A stretch of 5,953 nt of DNA from CAZJLP01 sp964546955 (GTDB lineage: Bacteria > Verrucomicrobiota > Verrucomicrobiia > Opitutales > Opitutaceae), in the NCBI GenBank assembly GCA_964546955.1, contig CAZJLP010000101.1, positions 1 to 5,953 on the forward strand, written 5' to 3'. The position numbers and the translations under genes are program-made. Within the stretch, counting starts at the first letter, position 1, and every line of letters starts with the position of its first letter. Below the pieces are notes generated by a model. It worked only from the letters and a program-made list of their open reading frames with translations, was not told the origin of the DNA and made no database searches. Of the stretch, positions 5,436 through 5,953 are shown in pieces.

Positions 5436-5464
5436 TTGACGTTTTCTGCCAGCGGCCGTTTGCT
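5436..5464 (+). promoter_or_regulatory. Candidate promoter of the second response regulator
   Basis: TTGACG (5436-5441) matches the -35 consensus at four of six positions and contains the whole TTGAC core except its last base order. TTTGCT (5459-5464) lies exactly 17 bp downstream but matches the -10 at only three. Transcription would begin near 5471, two or three bases before ATG 5474. No Shine-Dalgarno site is present, in keeping with a near-leaderless mRNA. Confidence 0.35.
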
Positions 5465-5473
5465 CGTCGGTTT

Positions 5474-5953
5474 ATGTCCGTCCGCTTCCCTACCATCCTT
5501 TTCGTCGACGATAATGCCGATTCCCTGTTTATCCTGGAACGCCTTTTTGAGAAAGCGGGTATAAAAGCAACGATTGAGCGAGCGTCAGGAGGCGAAGAGG
5601 CCATCGACTACTTGATGAAGCATCGGGATGCGAATCCGGACCTGCTTCCGCTTCTGGTTTTGATGGACTTGAATATGCCGATGATGAACGGCTTTGAGGC
5701 AATCGGCTGGCTGCGAGAACAGCCCGATTTTAAGGACCTGATCGTAGTGGCACTCAGCACTTCCTATGAGGAACAGGATGTGCGACGAGCCTACGCAGTG
5801 GGCGCCGACGCCTACATCACAAAGTTCCCCGCTCCCTGCTCGATTGAGGCCATCTTCCAGGCCGCCCTGGTTGACCGTGAGAGCGGGGTCTTCCGCCAGC
5901 GGACCTTGCCCGGCGTTCTTCGCCCGAAAGTCCCCGGCAACACGGCGGCACCG
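5474..5953 (+). CDS. CheY/Rcp1-like single-domain response regulator, 3' end outside window
   Basis: 160 codons are visible with no stop, so the C-terminus is missing. The receiver domain spans about 6-134, with acidic pair D12/D13 (ILFVDDN), phospho-acceptor D65 (LVLMD, followed by LNMPMMNGFE), switch Ser95 (VVALSTS) and K117 (YITKF). The longer loop before the phospho-site (DYLMKHRDANPDLLP) and the ALSTSYEEQDVRRAYAVGADAYI pattern are typical of Rcp1-type regulators, which often partner phytochrome-like or other kinases; that partnership is inference. The usual Lys-Pro pair is interrupted: K117 is followed by Phe, then Pro. The visible tail (about 135-160) is Pro/Arg-rich and not recognisable as an output domain. 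ATG 5474 has no Shine-Dalgarno site but is the only sensible start, three codons before the first strand. It is not a close copy of the upstream receiver, so recent tandem duplication is unlikely. Confidence 0.9.
   Translation, partial: MSVRFPTILFVDDNADSLFILERLFEKAGIKATIERASGGEEAIDYLMKHRDANPDLLPLLVLMDLNMPMMNGFEAIGWLREQPDFKDLIVVALSTSYEEQDVRRAYAVGADAYITKFPAPCSIEAIFQAALVDRESGVFRQRTLPGVLRPKVPGNTAAP

Larger units (their letters stand above)
5158..5473 (+). other. 316-bp non-coding gap with structured-RNA potential
   Basis: No convincing gene lies between the two response regulators; a frame on the minus strand (5338-5604) runs into the second gene and looks like chance. The gap holds a large compound hairpin (5185-5237), a second palindrome (5290-5313) and a promoter-like pair (5436-5464). 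It could be an untranslated region, a terminator region or a small RNA locus; sequence alone does not decide. Confidence 0.55.

Overview
This 5.95-kb window looks like a chromosomal stretch from a GC-rich Gram-negative bacterium. Two predicted lipoproteins, a TonB-type protein and several Sec signal peptides show that the cell has an outer membrane. The mix of a DUF2911 protein, a multi-module TonB_C protein and single-domain response regulators, with few Shine-Dalgarno sites, fits Verrucomicrobiota (Opitutales-like) best. That assignment is inference from gene content and style; no rRNA or other marker gene is present to prove it.

Left part, minus strand: a 3'-truncated DUF2911 protein (1-784) lies downstream of a cyclophilin-type peptidyl-prolyl isomerase lipoprotein (970-1629). 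The 185-bp gap between them carries a perfect palindrome (936-957). A 221-bp divergent spacer (1630-1850) follows, and then a small two-helix membrane protein of unknown function on the plus strand (1851-2327).

Middle, minus strand: a 555-aa secreted protein made of five TonB_C-like modules (2725-4392) sits 19 bp upstream of a 116-aa TPR-like lipoprotein (2355-2705). The two are almost certainly one transcription unit. Both products are exported, so they may act together in the cell envelope.

Right part, plus strand: two single-domain CheY-like response regulators, one complete (4696-5157) and one running off the window (5474-5953), with no histidine kinase between them. The 316-bp gap between them is non-coding and holds a large compound hairpin (5185-5237) and a second palindrome (5290-5313).

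Two patterns cut across the genes. First, three genes (the isomerase and both response regulators) have promoter-like elements placed so that transcription would start within a few bases of the ATG, which suggests leaderless or near-leaderless mRNAs. Second, three intergenic palindromes share a GTRGAACC...GGT core and look like members of a REP-type repeat family. No tRNA, rRNA, CRISPR array, insertion sequence or clear U-tract terminator was seen.
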